A stretch of DNA of 64,000 bases from Metaphire vulgaris (GCA_018105865.1 CM030866.1:6017451-6081450), one strand, 5' to 3'. Positions 34,635 through 42,593 are shown, counted from the stretch's first letter. The notes: a model not told the origin generated them from the letters alone. Made by a program: numbers and translations.

Positions 34635-36721
34635 CATCTCCGTTCTGATCTAGTTCTGGTGGATTGATGGTATTGGCATGAACTTGTATGGAAGAATGGG
34701 TTCCATATGGCATCCTCTCAAAAAGTGGGGACCCTGAGCCTAGAGACTAATAGAAGTTTAAACTTAGGATTGACGGTATGATGTGAGTTTTGTTTGGGAT
34801 ATACATGTAATGGAATGCAGTGAACACAATGTGTTCATAAGTAGTGTTATAGAAATGAGATGAAAGGACCACACTGTGCAATACAACCACAGGGGCTCAG
34901 TTTTTAGTGTGGCCTGTGCTGGCAGCTTTTCAATAAAGTGCAGTAATTTCAATTTTTGAAGCTGTTTATCAGGTCTAACAATTTAAAACTAGTTTATATG
35001 CATTCTGGTTTTTGTAGGGGCTTTAGTTTTGAGTAAGTTCTTTGTAATATGCTGATGCATGGCATGACAAATTCAATTATTTTAAGGAATTGTTTGTGTT
35101 ATGTTGTGAGCAGATTTTTGCCGATCTTAATAATGATTTATTTGATGTATGCTTTGAAAGGTCAAAGTTCTTTTACAACAAAAAGTCGCGAAAAAGGACA
35201 GCAGTCGTTAATGAAGGCCTGTGAAGATCTTGTGAATGAGCTAATGCTAAGGGATGAAGCGTGGCCTTTCCTCAAGCCTGTCAAACGACGAGAGGTTTGT
35301 AATATTGTAATGGTGCTTTGTACTTTGCTAACATTTAACTGTGCTGAATGAATAAGCTGTTTTAAAAAAATATTCTGTTGTTTATGACATTGGTGCAGCC
35401 ACGGGGGTGGGCCTCCTCTATTCTGGCTGGGATCGGTCATGGGATTTGTGCAAAACCGTCGAGAAATTTTTTGGGGTAGGATGATTACATCATCACTTTT
35501 GCTCTCTGCCAACTCTTTAGTGGCAATAGCTAGACACAAAATGTTTCAAAGAAGTTCTATCTTCTGCTAATCGTCTTCTACGATTGAAATTCCTTTAATG
35601 TTCATATCTTCTCTGATGTTGTCCATCCACTTTTTCCTTGGTCTTCCTCTTCCTCTTATATCCTTCTATTTGAGTGTAGAGTGCCTTGTATGGTACAACT
35701 AATTACAACAGAAGTGATATGTGGTGCGTTAATGTTCTAAGAACTCTTTGGTGACCTTTATTTGTATATGTTGCTTTTTTCTTCTGGATATGCTGGATAT
35801 GTTTTTTCTCCTGGGTATGTTGGATATGTTTTTTCTCCTGGATATGTTGTTTTTTTCTCTTGGATATGTTGGATATGTTTTTCTCCTGGATATGTTGGAT
35901 ATGTTTTTCTCCTGGATATGTTGGATATGTTTTCTCCTGGATATGTTGGATATGTTTTTTCTCCTGGATATGTTGCTTTTTTCTCCTGGATAAGTTGGAT
36001 ATGTTTTTTCTCCTGCATATGTTGCTTTTTTCTCCTGGATATATTATTGCCCTCCCATTTGCCTATTCCAGAACCCTGACTGCACCACTGGCCTATGATA
36101 ATATTTGGAATGGAAATTGTGACTGTGAGATGTTGTCTGGTACCACATATTGCTCTGAGAAGCTTTTAGGAATTGCTAATATAGGCTGTTATGTAGGACT
36201 TTATGGAAGTTGCAACCCTTGTCTTAAACTTTTGGGATCTGAAGCTTTTTGTTTGTGAATGGTTTTGATTCAATATGGTTTAGGGCAATTTTCAGTTTGC
36301 TAGTGTAATTTTTCAATTTTCATATTACCCTTTTGTTTTGAATAGAATTAAATTTTTAACATTCAAATTTATCTGATGATTTTCTTAATGCATTTATTTT
36401 GCCATTCTGTTTTTCCAGGCTCCCGATTATTTTGAAATTATCAAGAAGCCAATGGATCTGTCCGTTATTCGAACCAAAGTTAAACGCTTCGAGTATTTGC
36501 AGCCTGGTGAGATTTTGGACGATATTAGGTTAATTTTTTCTAACTTCAAGGAGTACAACCTGCCCACTGCACCCGTGTATGCAGCTGGGCAGAAGTTGGA
36601 GTCATATTTTGAGAAGAGATTTAGGGAATTAAAACTCCGACCTGTTTCAACGACACTTCGCAGATCAACCAGCTCGGAGAGCCGCATGTCTCCAAAGAAC
36701 CTGCAACAAAGAAAACTTTAA
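9331..36721 (+). CDS. BAZ1A: BAZ1A/ACF1, large subunit of the ISWI remodelers ACF and CHRAC (complete)
   Basis: Twenty-four phase-consistent exons: 9331-9443, 10771-11046, 12709-12864, 13945-14064, 14669-14759, 15623-15917, 16881-17041, 17529-17624, 17938-18070, 19291-19425, 20199-20288, 21605-21826, 22176-22341, 22558-22620, 23628-24495, 25314-25429, 26545-26669, 27829-27942, 30793-31034, 32094-32266, 33208-33398, 34065-34532, 35161-35294, 36419-36721. They sum to 4851 nt, a 1616-residue protein (human BAZ1A is about 1556). Domains: WAC (about 22-125), basic coiled coil (350-430), DDT (about 448-507), WSD motif (about 782-805), PHD finger (about 1162-1206), acidic stretch (1252-1316), bromodomain (about 1490-1595). 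Family role: with the ISWI ATPase it assembles and spaces nucleosomes. The start was chosen because MPLLQRTPFVRQ matches the ACF1 N-terminus; BAZ1B/WSTF differs there. An upstream 5'UTR exon may begin near 9294. Confidence 0.96.
9480..10060 (+). mobile_element. L2/CR1-like LINE 3' end split by a second LINE fragment
   Basis: The outer element reads CCCCAAGCATGAACTTCC...CCTCTGGAATGCTC...GTATACATAATTT, is interrupted, and resumes at a second GTATACATAATTT with TAGCAACTACTAATTCTATG and GAGATGCTATATAAATATCC. The 13-bp duplications are 9592-9604 and 9904-9916. The outer copy matches 41200-41640. Confidence 0.75.
9605..9903 (-). mobile_element. LINE 3' fragment inserted in another LINE
   Basis: Minus strand encodes KLKRGCRRNGNELNP, QSSKRQTEVEGTHSDPSS and an RRRN-type end. 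A plus-strand relative sits at 52440-52620. Bounded by the 13-bp duplication, so its limits are exact. Confidence 0.75.
10167..10202 (+). repeat. (TAA)n microsatellite
   Basis: Pure TAA repeat in BAZ1A intron 1, near the 3' end of the LINE at 9480-10060. Similar runs: 27391-27437, 31876-31910, 42541-42596, 44417-44450 and 50424-50470. Confidence 0.85.
11069..11149 (+). mobile_element. TTAA-flanked palindromic mini-element, 81 bp
   Basis: TTAACCCTTTAACTGGG... to ...CCCAGTTAAGGGGTTAA with the same interior. Begins 22 bases after the donor of BAZ1A exon 2. Confidence 0.75.
11190..11420 (-). mobile_element. RTE-like LINE 3' end with (ACCTG)n tail
   Basis: Minus strand: the tail is complementary to AGGTCAGGTCAGGTCG. 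It encodes [19 protein letters not shown] and KRRWVDGLEEDLHMAGLN-like text, the C-terminus of a LINE ORF2. In BAZ1A intron 2. Confidence 0.75.
11925..12490 (+). mobile_element. LINE ORF2 C-terminal fragment with GAT/GGT tail
   Basis: Encodes MELKKRLIKMLVWSVTLDAS, ETWTLQKRDIQKLEAL and, further on, RSRRMLLDWMM and REEWKQQGLNLSQD, ending in a (GGT/GAT)n tail. Typical of LINE RT C-termini. In BAZ1A intron 2. Confidence 0.7.
13272..13446. mobile_element. pogo/Tigger-type MITE, 175 bp
   Basis: TIRs CAGTAGAACCTCGTTATATC and GATATAATGAGGCTCTACTG, flanked by TA on both sides. In BAZ1A intron 3. Partial relatives lie at 3953-4018 and about 40-108. Confidence 0.8.
13677..13807. mobile_element. Inverted-repeat element, GGGTCCATCC family
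   Basis: About 130 bp, ending ATGCGGATGGACCC, with ACGTAGCGTACATACAAAAA and CTCAGTGAGTACGTGCTATG inside. In BAZ1A intron 3. Relatives: 22711-22846, 37037-37170, 38369-38500. Confidence 0.65.
14517..14565 (+). repeat. (GAT)n microsatellite
   Basis: GGT/GAT repeat in BAZ1A intron 4. Others: 12430-12482, 31912-31950 (ATC) and 44821-44850 (ATC). Confidence 0.85.
14931..15209. repeat. Long inverted repeat (hairpin) in BAZ1A intron 5
   Basis: The left arm reads TTTCAGTTGAATTGGCATCA, then AATCAAAAATAACATTGTTT and TATATA. The right arm is its near-perfect inverse. The loop is AT-rich text with TGTTATTG repeats. Confidence 0.8.
15357..15440 (+). repeat. Short tandem repeat, ~25 bp unit, about 3.5 copies
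   Basis: The unit contains CATAGAGACCGAACACATT. In BAZ1A intron 5. Confidence 0.75.
16140..16385 (-). mobile_element. LINE ORF2 C-terminal fragment
   Basis: Minus strand reads WEDNI-EWTGLDIERAIRAA and EDRNTQKKTVHNAV, the usual DNI..WTGL..A..DR ending of RTE/jockey-type ORF2. In BAZ1A intron 6. Confidence 0.6.
16425..16520 (+). mobile_element. tRNA-derived SINE head, truncated
   Basis: GGGAAGTTAGCAGAGTAGTA and GGGTTCGAGACCCGC give the A-box and B-box elements of a tRNA-like promoter. The body breaks off soon after. In BAZ1A intron 6. Confidence 0.7.
17938..19425 (+). CDS. BAZ1A: BAZ1A exons 9-10: DDT domain, joined over a GC-AG intron
   Basis: Exon 9 (17938-18070) encodes FGDAVLVLEYLLCF and ends ...LPKVITI plus one base. 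Exon 10 (19291-19425) continues DVLAKALNDV. The join is in frame and aligns residue for residue with the FPEGVTLEVLEEAL part of human BAZ1A only if the donor is the GCAAGT at 18071. The GT at 18058 gives the wrong phase. The DDT domain binds the ISWI ATPase and histone-fold subunits. Confidence 0.9.
18071..18076 (+). other. BAZ1A: Non-canonical GC splice donor, BAZ1A intron 9
   Basis: The sequence after ...AATTG is GCAAGT, the usual consensus of GC-AG introns. Phase and homology both require this site; the acceptor is the AG at 19289-19290. Confidence 0.85.
18540..18845 (-). mobile_element. 5S rRNA-derived SINE
   Basis: Read on the minus strand the first ~110 bases follow the 3' part of 5S rRNA: AAGTTAAGCAACGTTAAGCG and TTAGTACTTGGATGGGTGACC. 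The rest is the same body as in the tRNA-headed copies (segments complementary to CCATTAATCTAGAGTA and GCCATTGCTTTCTCTAGAC). In BAZ1A intron 9. Confidence 0.75.
18845..19075 (+). repeat. Interspersed repeat with TCAA microsatellite start
   Basis: Pairs with 57805-58015: both begin (TCAA)n, share AAGACCAAAGAT/AGAACCAAAGATCGT, AGTTGTAAAGACAAATG, TTTGATATATTA and TTAGGATACTAAAGGG. Class unknown. Confidence 0.6.
20867..21363. mobile_element. hAT-type non-autonomous element with a nested insertion
   Basis: Begins CAGGAGTGGGCAAACTGTGG and ends near CAAGTTTGTCCTGTCCTG; flanks ATCTAGGG and ATTTAGGG (7 of 8). A different element (20891-21052) is inserted near its left end. In BAZ1A intron 11. Confidence 0.65.
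20891..21052 (+). repeat. Inverted-repeat element, family GGGATATTTTTACACC
   Basis: Shares with 1831-1996 and 31122-31290 the internal segments CCAATTTGAGGTCGAC, TTGGTAATGTGACAATGG and GCATACAAAATGCATA, and ends TCCTAGAAATAT. Class unknown. Confidence 0.7.
21840..22015 (+). mobile_element. LINE ORF2 fragment
   Basis: Reads EMKVLRTILGVSCIAKRTNE and KTDLFWAYL-like text, matching the C-terminal region just after the RT of such LINEs. Abuts the donor of BAZ1A exon 12. Confidence 0.55.
22711..22846. mobile_element. Inverted-repeat element, GGGTCCATCC family
   Basis: GGGCTCATCCATATAGTACG to CGTACTATAAGGATGGACCC: inverted ends across 136 bp. In BAZ1A intron 14. Confidence 0.7.
22984..23138. mobile_element. 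hAT-type MITE, 155 bp
   Basis: Perfect 15-bp TIRs (CAGTGGTTAAAGTGG and its inverse) around a GC-rich GGGCCC core, flanked by GTAGTCAC and ATAGTCAC (7 of 8). In BAZ1A intron 14. Confidence 0.8.
23215..23500 (+). mobile_element. LINE ORF2 C-terminal fragment
   Basis: Reads LRYFDHIMRNSRHHARIC, then RWRLLNRLHSQLLYSDYGV and a stop. In BAZ1A intron 14. Confidence 0.65.
23628..24495 (+). CDS. BAZ1A: BAZ1A exon 15: WSD/WHIM segment
   Basis: The longest exon (868 nt). It carries the WSD signature CPLGRDRTFRRFWVF followed by PGLFVEDE, then an acidic and Ser-rich insert, WAFYGTSNEIDDLVESLNPR and LRDMLLDIEERIFIGSLG, all matching BAZ1A in order. It is visibly richer in CpG and GC than the surrounding introns. 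The WHIM segments fold with DDT to contact ISWI and linker DNA in relatives. Confidence 0.95.
24830..25160 (+). mobile_element. RTE-like LINE 3' end with (ACCTG)n tail
   Basis: Encodes KKRRLKWTGHILRIEE, then [37 protein letters not shown] and ends CCTGACCTGACCTG. The best-preserved copy of this lineage. In BAZ1A intron 15. Confidence 0.8.
25449..25528 (+). mobile_element. TTAA-flanked palindromic mini-element, 80 bp
   Basis: TTAACCCCTTCACCG... to ...CCCAGTAAAGGGGTTAA with the same interior. Begins 19 bases after the donor of BAZ1A exon 16. Confidence 0.75.
26194..26270. mobile_element. mariner-type MITE, 77 bp
   Basis: A TA-flanked palindrome: CAGGGTGGCGCAAAAAACCG at one end, TTTTTTTTTGCTCCACCCTG at the other. 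In BAZ1A intron 16. Confidence 0.75.
26809..27191. mobile_element. Inverted-repeat element, GGGTYGTCCAYAAATGA family
   Basis: GGGCTTGTCCACAAATGATG to ACGTCATTTATGGACGACCCC across 383 bp, with internal repeats of CCTTTTTTGCTTGTCA. In BAZ1A intron 17. Confidence 0.7.
28235..28600 (-). mobile_element. LINE ORF2 C-terminal fragment
   Basis: Minus strand reads MEGRIEGTR, DNIL, ALKRVADDRKNWRKMTV, the standard ending of RTE-type ORF2. In BAZ1A intron 18. Confidence 0.65.
28919..30020 (+). pseudogene. Decayed transposon-derived gene in BAZ1A intron 18
   Basis: Reading across frames and stops recovers, in order, MSPSTRTLSEQCRNDL, CYICGCFTTPKQR, HVDDCYFCLVN, SIQYPNLPSALRPV, AELLGSRLKEKNLFS, EEEFVYCIN, AMSEEQGECFQQDIKTMERR and YQGRWNSNIMADYCW. 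This series is typical of a high-copy, intron-poor gene family of mobile-element origin in many invertebrate genomes. It carries multiple stops and frameshifts, and lacks the middle part between the EEEFVYC and SEEQGE blocks, so it is non-functional. Same strand as BAZ1A, wholly intronic. Confidence 0.8.
30362..30421 (+). repeat. (CT)n microsatellite
   Basis: Nearly pure CT for 60 bp in BAZ1A intron 18. A second CT tract lies at 34573-34636 in intron 22. Confidence 0.9.
30480..30760 (-). mobile_element. LINE ORF2 C-terminal fragment
   Basis: Minus strand reads FKCGCGYVDEWKESVGHS, IIQTIKQRQKNWIGYILRGD and SLFRTILEG. In BAZ1A intron 18, next to a CT microsatellite. Confidence 0.65.
30793..32266 (+). 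CDS. BAZ1A: BAZ1A exons 19-20: PHD finger
   Basis: Exon 19 (30793-31034) gives SLAQVFLHLAVLESSVTWSK, then the first zinc ligands CRICRRKGD and LLCDGCDRGHHMYCL. Exon 20 (32094-32266) supplies HVPEGDWFCPSC, completing the C4HC3 set. Exon 20 ends at a GCAAGT donor at 32267. Using the GT four bases further on would enter the next exon in a frame that opens with two stop codons. Confidence 0.94.
31122..31290 (-). repeat. Inverted-repeat element, family GGGATATTTTTACACC
   Basis: Reverse-oriented copy, from GGGATATTTCTAGGATAG to TGTAAAAATATCCCT. In BAZ1A intron 19. Confidence 0.7.
31390..31670 (-). mobile_element. LINE fragment
   Basis: Minus strand keeps HHQTVIERKLTIWPHLQNE and related text with stops. 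In BAZ1A intron 19. Confidence 0.5.
32267..32272 (+). other. BAZ1A: Non-canonical GC splice donor, BAZ1A intron 20
   Basis: AAAG followed by GCAAGT. The phase-2 exit is needed to read the acidic exon 21 in frame; the nearest GT (32271) would give immediate stops. The acceptor is at 33206-33207. Confidence 0.88.
32561..32874. mobile_element. hAT-type MITE, 314 bp
   Basis: TIRs CAGGGCTGCCGAGAG and CTCTCGGCGGGCCTG; flanks AACTTGTT and AACCTGTT (7 of 8). In BAZ1A intron 20. Interior text resembles parts of 1270-1500 and 52850-52905. Confidence 0.7.
33208..33398 (+). CDS. BAZ1A: BAZ1A exon 21: acidic, low-complexity
   Basis: This exon begins SDEESSGELATEDDGED and continues into an almost pure Asp/Glu run built from GAA/GAT triplets, ending IVIRTSAKIKF. 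It sits between the PHD finger and the basic Ser-rich region, where vertebrate BAZ1A also has a long acidic tract. The repetitive codons suggest length variation between individuals. Confidence 0.9.
33543..34015 (+). repeat. Minisatellite in BAZ1A intron 21
   Basis: Tandem ~30-bp units built on CTTGGTCCTGGCCTTGAGG and TTGAGTC, with internal variation. It keeps long frames open on both strands by repetition, which should not be read as a gene. Confidence 0.85.
35161..36721 (+). CDS. BAZ1A: BAZ1A exons 23-24: C-terminal bromodomain and stop
   Basis: Exon 23 (35161-35294) encodes ACEDLVNELMLRDEAWPFL. Exon 24 (36419-36721) encodes APDYFEIIKKPMDLSVIR, ILDDIRLIFSNFKEYN and a short basic tail to a TAA stop. 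The acetyl-lysine-binding Asn is present in KEYN. The intron holds a minisatellite and a LINE fragment. Confidence 0.95.
35560..35705 (-). mobile_element. LINE ORF2 C-terminal fragment
   Basis: Minus strand: [12 protein letters not shown] and RRRLAEDRTSLKHFVSSYCH. A sister copy is at 42745-42960. Confidence 0.65.
35764..36045 (+). repeat. Minisatellite in BAZ1A intron 23
   Basis: Units of about 25 bp based on TTTTCTCCTGGATATGTTGG, plus ATATG. Shorter variants (TTGCTTTTTTC) are interspersed. Confidence 0.85.
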
Positions 36722-36861
36722 GAAAGAAAAGACCTTGAAACTGAATTTTTTTTTGTGTCATTCGATACTATTTGCTTTGCACAGTGATGAGTTGCAAAAT
36801 TTATGTTTTTTTACAGCTGCATGTTATCACATAACTATTTAGGTAAAGGCACTTTGAAATC

Positions 36862-36867
36862 AATAAA
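36862..36867 (+). terminator. Polyadenylation signal AATAAA for BAZ1A
   Basis: A canonical AATAAA lies 141 bases after the BAZ1A stop, in AT-rich sequence. A likely cleavage signal, implying a short 3'UTR. Confidence 0.6.
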
Positions 36868-37036
36868 AAAATTCTTATGCATATTGGTGCAGAAATTGGT
36901 GTAGGGCTTTAATAGATATATTATCTCAGGTCACAACACATTTCAATATTCAATTTTCACTTTATATATCAGTTATTTGAAGCTTAGTTTATGTTAGTCG
37001 TGGTGCAAGAAACTTTCTAATGATCCTCATCCTTTT

Positions 37037-37170
37037 GGGGGTACATTCATATAGTACGTGCACACTGAGGGTGGGGGGGGTTGGATCTAAGAGATTTTGT
37101 GTATGTACGGTGTGCAAACAGGAGAGGGGGTTGAAAATATGCCTTTTTGTGTACGTGCTATATGGATAAA
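37037..37170. mobile_element. Inverted-repeat element, GGGTCCATCC family
   Basis: GGGGGTACATTCATATAGTA to TACGTGCTATATGGATAAAC, with GTATGTACGGTGTGCAAAC inside. Downstream of BAZ1A. Confidence 0.65.
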
Positions 37171-38368
37171 CTTTTGTAGCAATACTTATTTTCTGGCAAT
37201 ACATTGGCATAAACTTGGATGAAACGTTGGGGTGGGGCTCAACCCCTATGCCTTCTCCCTTCTCTGTGGTAGCCTCTCAAAAAGTGGGGGGGGGGCGGGT
37301 GGCTCTAGCCTAGAGGCCTAATAGAAGTTTATGCCTATGTTTACAAGGTTTTCAAGTTTTGTGAATTGATCGTATATTTGTGATGTATTCATCTAGACTA
37401 GAGATAGTCTGGTGTGTACAGGTATAGTATTTTTATGCTAGTTTTGCACAATAATGAATTCTTTGAAATTGTCCAAGATGTTGCTGAAGCACTTTAGGTT
37501 ATATTGGAAAAGTATGTCTGTAAAAGCACTGAATTTCTCATTTGGTGATTTGGAAGATGCATTGACCTCGGGGAAACTTCTGCTACATCCTATTTTGAAA
37601 TAAATACTTTTTTTGAATCTCATCTTATTTAGTTATTTGGCTTTTGATAATTCTCACTGCCCTATGGATACTGTATATTGACCATTGCCTGGCTGACCAT
37701 TGCAACTTCATTTTAGCCTTTTCTAGAGAGATTTAAGAACATAAACCTACTAGGGTGCTGTTCAAAAGCACTATATAATCCCACAAGATTTTACTTGCCT
37801 ACTTACTTAGACATTGTAATAAAATAAATATTAAAATGTAGTATCATCTACTTGAACCAATGTCCTACATTAATTGAAAGTTAGTTAAAATGTGAGTTCT
37901 TCCACACTGGGAGTTAGCCCGTGTCCTCCATTTTTAGTCCAGAAAGAGGAAGAACTAAATAGTGTAATTCAATTGTATTTTTGATACTGCAAAATATAAC
38001 AATGAGAATAACATATAATTGTATTTACATCAAATTCATGACATTGCTAACAATTTGCCAGTAAATTTTCATATTATCAGTTCTAACTACTATACAGTAT
38101 CTGATAAAAGACAACAAATATTAACGACAAAGTGAACACATTGATATACAGTGTAAAACAAACCGCAACTTAATTACAAAAATCTACAAAATATAACAAA
38201 CATTTCTGACAAGCATAACCTTACGAATAGAATGAACATAGAAAGAGTCCTTAATCATATTTCAATGAAGGGCATCTAATTACATAAAAGAATTTTTTTA
38301 AAATGGACTAGAACAATAAAATCTGCAATTAATTACAAAATTATAACAATTTCCAAGCAACATGGTAA

Positions 38369-38500
38369 GGGTCCACCCATTTAGTATGTATGCACTGAGG
38401 GGTTGGACTTTGGAGATTTTGCATATGTACGGTGTGTGCAAGGGGGAGTGGGTTGAAAATACTGTGCCTTTTTTGCATATGTACTATATGGATGAGCCCT
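38369..38500. mobile_element. Inverted-repeat element, GGGTCCATCC family
   Basis: GGGTCCACCCATTTAGTATG to TACTATATGGATGAGCCCT. Intergenic. Confidence 0.7.
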
Positions 38501-40070
38501 AACAGCTCAATGACGCTGAAACCAGACGTGTCCATTAACCTGCATATGATCTTACTAAAATTAGCTTCAGCACAATACCAGATATAACAGCAATTTTATT
38601 CACATGCCAAAATTTTGCCTGATGTATTTCTTGTTCACATGCTTGATAAAACAAATAAAATATAAAGAAAATTAAAGATACTTTAACAGTAATGCTTCAA
38701 ATAGATGTTGTAGTGAATTTTTAATAAATAATTAAAGTTTTATTTAGACTGTATAACAAATTGTATCTAAACTTCAAATTCTGCTGAATCCTCTGTATCC
38801 AAAATGTTTGCATAATGCCACACTGTTATGATTAGAATCTAGAGAGCCTACAGTAGAAACACAGTATTTTGCATATCTTGCAAGGACACATTCAGCCAGA
38901 ATAATTAAGCAAGACTCTTTGGAGGACAAAACTAACAATAACAGCTACTTACAATCATAGCCATTAATCATACAACTGGCAATACTAAAATAAATTAACA
39001 TCATACCCAAAATGCAGTTCAATCGGAAACAAATTTCCATACAGAAGAACTATATAACATTTTTATTGGGCCCACAAAAAAATAACATTTCATTTCGTGA
39101 ATTTTCACAAAACACAGTTTTATGACATGAGAAATGATTTGGACCAATAGCAGATAAACGAATGCCACTTGAAATGAAATCTAACTGTACACATGGCTTT
39201 TCAAGTAACAGTCTTAGAAACTACCATTCATGCTATGCTAGACGGATAACACTGCTTCACTAGCTTCAAGATTAATGGTAAATAAACTCAAAATTGTTCT
39301 TGTCTTTACTGTAGTGCTAAATAAATGCAACAAACATGACAGTGCATTTCTTTATGCACACAAAAAGCTTACCAATAAATGATTATGGTATGATGCAACC
39401 TAAAGACAACAGTGTCCATTAAAAATCTCTGATTGCTATAACTGTCACTATAGGCCTATTATTCATTACTATAACTTGATATGTAGCTGCTCATGACTTT
39501 CAAGTGGACACTCAAATCATGACTTCCATTTAATAATTTTTATAACTTCAAGAGACAGAGAACATTTTTTATAATCCAAGCATTGCAATTTTCAAGAGAT
39601 TCAAATTTAATATATAAAAATATAACATGTTTGAAATTCTGTTATCTTAACAAGTGCTAAAAATGAAAAAAACAAATAAGAAATAAGATGATGAATGTTG
39701 AACGTTTAACAAAGAATGATTACGGAAAATTCTTACAAATGTAAGTACAACATTTCACAACATATCTCAAGGCATATTTCTATTTTAAAAAGAACAAGTT
39801 GAACAGACATTTCAGACTATGAGTAACTTAGCTTATAAAGGTTTGTCTGCACTAATCAAATCTCATTAAATGAAACAAAAGATAACAAAATTCACTTATG
39901 CTACTGTCCCTGTTTAAGCATGTAAATCTCATGAACAAATTCCAATCATGTCCATCAGTAAAAATAACCTAAGATTTCAAAACTTCAGTTTTGTTTTGTC
40001 AAATGTAGCTTCTAGAACTCATTGCCTCAACATGCACACACTGGAAATTCACTATAAAATTTTGAATAAG

Positions 40071-40457
40071 AGGCTGTCCATTAATTAAGTCAATTTTTGG
40101 GCAATTTTTGACCCCCTGTCAACAACTGTCAACTTTCAGTTACCCCGTATAATTATGTCAAAAACTTTTGACCCCCCCCCCCCCAAGATCAATGACAGGT
40201 CCCAATAACAAGGTTATTATTTTTTGATGACCATTTTTTCCTTTTTTTGCTCATCGAATGTCAAAATGTGGTGGTGATGACCTTTTTTGCCATGCTTTTT
40301 TCCATTGTAATAAATAGTATTCCATGAAATTTCCTATTTTTTGATTATTTGTAAAAAGTGAAATTGTTGACATCAACTTCTCTTCACCCCCTTTGTCCAA
40401 TAACTGTCAAACTTTTTCAACCCCCCTAAATTGTTAACATAATTAATGGACAGCCCC
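40071..40457. mobile_element. Inverted-repeat element, AGGCTGTCCATTAATTA family
   Basis: AGGCTGTCCATTAATTAAGT to AACATAATTAATGGACAGCC across 387 bp. Intergenic, downstream of BAZ1A. Confidence 0.7.
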
Positions 40458-41199
40458 TAAGATCAAAAACCCATCTTTTCCACCTGGCTTTACTGTCATC
40501 TAGTTGTCCGGTCTGATGTCCTGCCCTTGACTTGGATCTTGAATGAATGTGATTTTGCGTGCCACCAGTTGATACTTCTATAGGTTTTATTTTTTATAGG
40601 CTTAAAACACATCTCTTCCTATTAGCATTTCATCCATAGGCCATATTGCTGTTTTCCCTAGAGCTGTCTAATCTCTGGAATGACAGGGTCTTTTGCAGAT
40701 GGAGTTGAAGTACCATCGATTTACACCCTTGGGTATTAGAACTGGTGCTATAGAAGTGCATAATTATTATTCTATGCATTATGAAGTGGCACTATAGAAG
40801 TTGGCGATTAGAAAAGATTAGCGATTGATGCCTTATGTGACCCTTACAAATAAGATGAATTCTCGTCTGGTAAAGACTCGAGTATTGGGCGCATGCAGTC
40901 ACCTTAAAAATACTCAAACCCGAACTGCTCATTCATTACAATCGATGACCAATTGTCTCATTTTGCATGCACAAACATTTATACAGAATCTTCATTTTTC
41001 AAGCAACGTTTCAATTAGATCAGTCAGTGAAGGCAATTGGGATCAATTCCAGTCCACGCTCAGTCTGGATCAGCATGGTTAAAATTATGAGAAATCTTGG
41101 TAATTGGTGTAATCAGATGTCTTCTACTGATGTGTGACTTCTTGCTTTTCTTCCTTTTCACTATGATGCTGCCTACTGATTAAAAACATAGGAATGGTG

Positions 41200-41640
41200 A
41201 AAAACAAAGATCCTGTTAGACCTTGAGACATAAAATGCTTAACCTGATAACAATCTATCATTTAAAACCTTGTTTATATTATTGCTCTCTTTATGGTGCC
41301 ACTCCATCTTACCTTTCAGAGCTACTCCATCCTCTTAGCTCTATCCCTGGTCGGCCATGTCTTTGGTCCACAACCAATGGTCTTCTCAGTGTGCCCCAAG
41401 CACGAACCTCCTTGTTCCTGAAGCGAGGTTTTGAATCAGTTGGCCTTATTCTTTGGAATGCCATTGATGCCAGTATGTGTGGCTTAGCAACTCCTAATTC
41501 TATGGCCCTCTTCTTGAAACGACTTAAAACTTATCTCTTTGTCAGTATACAGTAATTTGAAGTGGGAGTGCTTCTGAGTGATTCTTCAGAAGAGGTGCTA
41601 TACAAATATTTTGTTACATTACATTACATTACAATTAATA
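41200..41640 (+). mobile_element. L2/CR1-like LINE 3' end
   Basis: Encodes GATPSYLSELLHPLSSIPGR, TSLFLKRGFESVGLILWNAI and FLKRLKTYLFVSIQ, then GAGGTGCTATACAAATATTT and (ATTAC)n. A reversed copy is at 51030-51290. Intergenic, just downstream of ATXN7L3. Confidence 0.75.
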
Positions 41641-41840
41641 CACAGCAGGGAACTGTTGTCAGAAACAAAAAGCAACATCATTGATCCAATCCTGGTCATA
41701 GAAATATATTAAGCATGTCCAACTCTTTGAATGTTATTTGTTTTTATCAAAGTACTTCATCAAAGTTTCAATGTGCTACATAAATTCAATAATAGATAGA
41801 AAATATCAGTGTGTGAGTGCATTTAAAATACACATAATAA

Positions 41841-41891
41841 TACACTCACTCACTCTCACTCACTCACTCACTCACTCACTCACTCACTCAC
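41841..41891 (+). repeat. (ACTC)n microsatellite
   Basis: Tandem ACTC just beyond the 3' end of ATXN7L3. Confidence 0.85.
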
Positions 41892-41987
41892 CTATGGCCA
41901 AAAAGTCTGTTCACCACCGCCCTAATATCTCAGGTCTAACTTTAATTAATTCTTCAAATAAAAGAGGTTTAATAAAATAAACAAAAT

Positions 41988-42537
41988 TCAGAAGAGTACA
42001 ATATACAATACATTACTCTTGTTAGGTGAGCTGGTTTCTGAACTGGATGGCGTAAACGCGCTGTCGTTATTTACTGACTGGCTGACAGACCGGAAATCGT
42101 CGCCCAAACTTGCCTCTGTGTCATAACTTCTGAAATCAAGTACAACAAAAACGCAGCTACTAATATCAATAAATGACTACACAGGTCCAGCGAACAACCA
42201 TGAATGAGCGGAGATCACGACTCCGGTCGGGCCAACGAATGAGATTGATGGTCCCCCGCCATCGAAGACCTCCGTGTTCGGTGAGAGATCCTTTTCCAAA
42301 GCTAACCCGATGCTATGGAACGAGTTACCTGATGTTGTGACCGAGGCAGCCTCAGCTGAATCCTTCCGCAAAAACTTTAAAACATATTTATTTTATAGTT
42401 TTTTTTATTATTAGCCTGATTTCTAAAAACCTAAAGACATATTTAGTTTGATACCCGATGGTTTGAGGGTTTGACTCGACTTGTTAAGCGCTCTTGTCTT
42501 GGACCTTAGTCTTGTCTATTGTGCTGAAGAAACTTTC

Positions 42538-42593
<56 letters not shown>

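Larger units (their letters stand above)
36868..41987. other. Convergent intergenic region, BAZ1A to ATXN7L3
   Basis: No coding exon supported. It holds inverted-repeat elements at 37037, 38369 and 40071, SINE/LINE-tail text at 40545-40810 (GTGGCACTATAGAAGTT), a LINE end at 41200-41640 and a microsatellite. 38500-40060 is plain AT-rich sequence that could include ATXN7L3 3'UTR. Confidence 0.6.

Noticed and set aside
35748..36258. Several overlapping frames rich in GYVGYV / DMLDMF
   Set aside because: Minisatellite in BAZ1A intron 23, not protein coding.
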